Part shown: positions 7,201-7,835 of the stretch, one piece after another
Layout: each line of letters starts with the position of its first letter
Numbering within the stretch: the first letter of the stretch is position 1
DNA from: Gammaproteobacteria bacterium
GTDB lineage: Bacteria > Pseudomonadota > Gammaproteobacteria > Arenicellales > JAHEKD01
Reading direction: 5' to 3'
Assembly: GCA_024638545.1 (NCBI GenBank)
Contig: JAHEKD010000003.1
Span: 9,789 to 17,623, forward strand
Length of the DNA: 7,835 nt
Made by a program: the position numbers and the translations under genes
The notes under the pieces: generated by a model
The model's database searches: none
Seen by the model: only the letters and a program-made list of their open reading frames with translations
What the model was told of the DNA's origin: nothing

Positions 7201-7835
7201 TAATCCAGATTGCCTTTTACCGGCATGGACGGACGTATCGTATTGCCGGGAAAATAGATTGTCGCCCGGCTTCGAGCCCTGAAAAACGCAGGCGGACTGA
7301 TTGAATTAGCACGTGCAGCGCGCTTTTTCATCTGCCTGATATTATCGGTATCCAGTGATTCGGTTGACGCAAATTTTCGCATCGTTTCCGTTTCGAAAGT
7401 TTGCGATAATTCAATGTACCCATTATTTTTCAGCTGTTGCCAGGTCACCCAGATATTACCAGCACCATCACGCCCGGCTTCCGCCAGGATATCAGGCACC
7501 CCGTTATCGATGTGCACCATCTCAGCCGGTGTCCAGCTGTCATCGATAAACTTCGAGACGTAAATGTCGTCATCATCACCGTTATTAGCAGACCAAAAAA
7601 CCCAACCAGTGTCATTGTGATCGAAAACAATCACCGGGGCCAGATTTGTTGACATCTGGCTTGCCAGGATTCTTGCAGCCTGCCAGCCAGCGCCGCGTTT
7701 AATGCTGTATTTGAGTATGCTTCCAGACCCGGAGACTAAACTCCACACGGCCAGTGTGTGGTTTTGACTGTTGATAGCCATTGCTGGAAGAATATTGAGG
7801 TTATCGTCATCAATTATTTTCTCGCCGGGCTGCCA
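7200..7835 (-). CDS. Beta-propeller-type repeat protein (5' end outside window)
   Basis: The frame is open from the right edge to the TAA at 7200, giving 211 visible residues. The ATG at 7781 is internal, because the frame continues upstream through WQPGEKIIDD with no stop. Three repeats of exactly 50 residues begin with Trp at visible residues 1, 51 and 101 (WQPGEKI, WQAARIL, WTPAEMV). Each continues with a polar turn, a strand and an AVW, VFW or VTW strand. This resembles sialidase- or BNR-like propeller blades, where such Trp and Asp-rich turns recur. The last 60 or so residues are a basic, non-repetitive tail rich in Arg and Lys. I do not recognise a named family. It overlaps the SGNH hydrolase gene by one base, so the two are probably co-translated and related in function, perhaps carbohydrate binding at the cell surface. 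Confidence 0.8.
   Translation of the reverse strand, partial: WQPGEKIIDDDNLNILPAMAINSQNHTLAVWSLVSGSGSILKYSIKRGAGWQAARILASQMSTNLAPVIVFDHNDTGWVFWSANNGDDDDIYVSKFIDDSWTPAEMVHIDNGVPDILAEAGRDGAGNIWVTWQQLKNNGYIELSQTFETETMRKFASTESLDTDNIRQMKKRAARANSISPPAFFRARSRATIYFPGNTIRPSMPVKGNLD

Overview
The window is a stretch of a surface-polysaccharide locus, probably from a gammaproteobacterium; I infer this from protein resemblance and moderate G+C and cannot name a genus. Every gene I can support is on the minus strand, so transcription runs from the high coordinates to the low ones. There are seven or eight bases or fewer between most neighbours in the central block, which looks like one operon.

Right end (7835 to 6436): a gene that enters from outside the window and ends at 7200. 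It encodes three 50-residue beta-propeller-type repeats and a basic tail. Its stop codon shares one base with the start of a secreted SGNH/GDSL hydrolase gene (7200-6436). A gap of 197 bases with a weak possible promoter follows (6435-6239).

Centre (6238 to 1163): five tightly packed genes. First is a membrane-anchored family 2 glycosyltransferase of ExoA-like type. After it come homologues of WbpA, WbpB, WbpD and WbpE, in the same order as in Pseudomonas aeruginosa but without WbpC. Together these four enzymes convert UDP-GlcNAc to UDP-2,3-diacetamido-2,3-dideoxy-glucuronic acid: 6-dehydrogenase, 3-dehydrogenase, 3-aminotransferase and 3-N-acetyltransferase. The sugar would be a building block for an acidic O-antigen, capsule or exopolysaccharide. 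The 2-epimerase (WbpI) that would make the manno form is not in the window.

Left end (1162 to 1): a 143-base gap holds a perfect TATAAT box, an inverted repeat and a GC-rich repeat-like block containing GGGGACAGACCACGG. It is followed by a long open frame with no ATG near its beginning, which runs off the left edge. It encodes at least 339 residues and six predicted membrane segments arranged like an ABC-exporter transmembrane domain, possibly for export of a polysaccharide, lipid-linked product or peptide.

The points most worth a second look are the ABC-like membrane gene with a TTG start, a glycosyltransferase whose usual metal-binding Asp appears to be Thr, the propeller plus SGNH hydrolase pair, and the repeat-like block in the left gap. 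I saw no RNA gene, CRISPR array, transposase or other clear mobile element.
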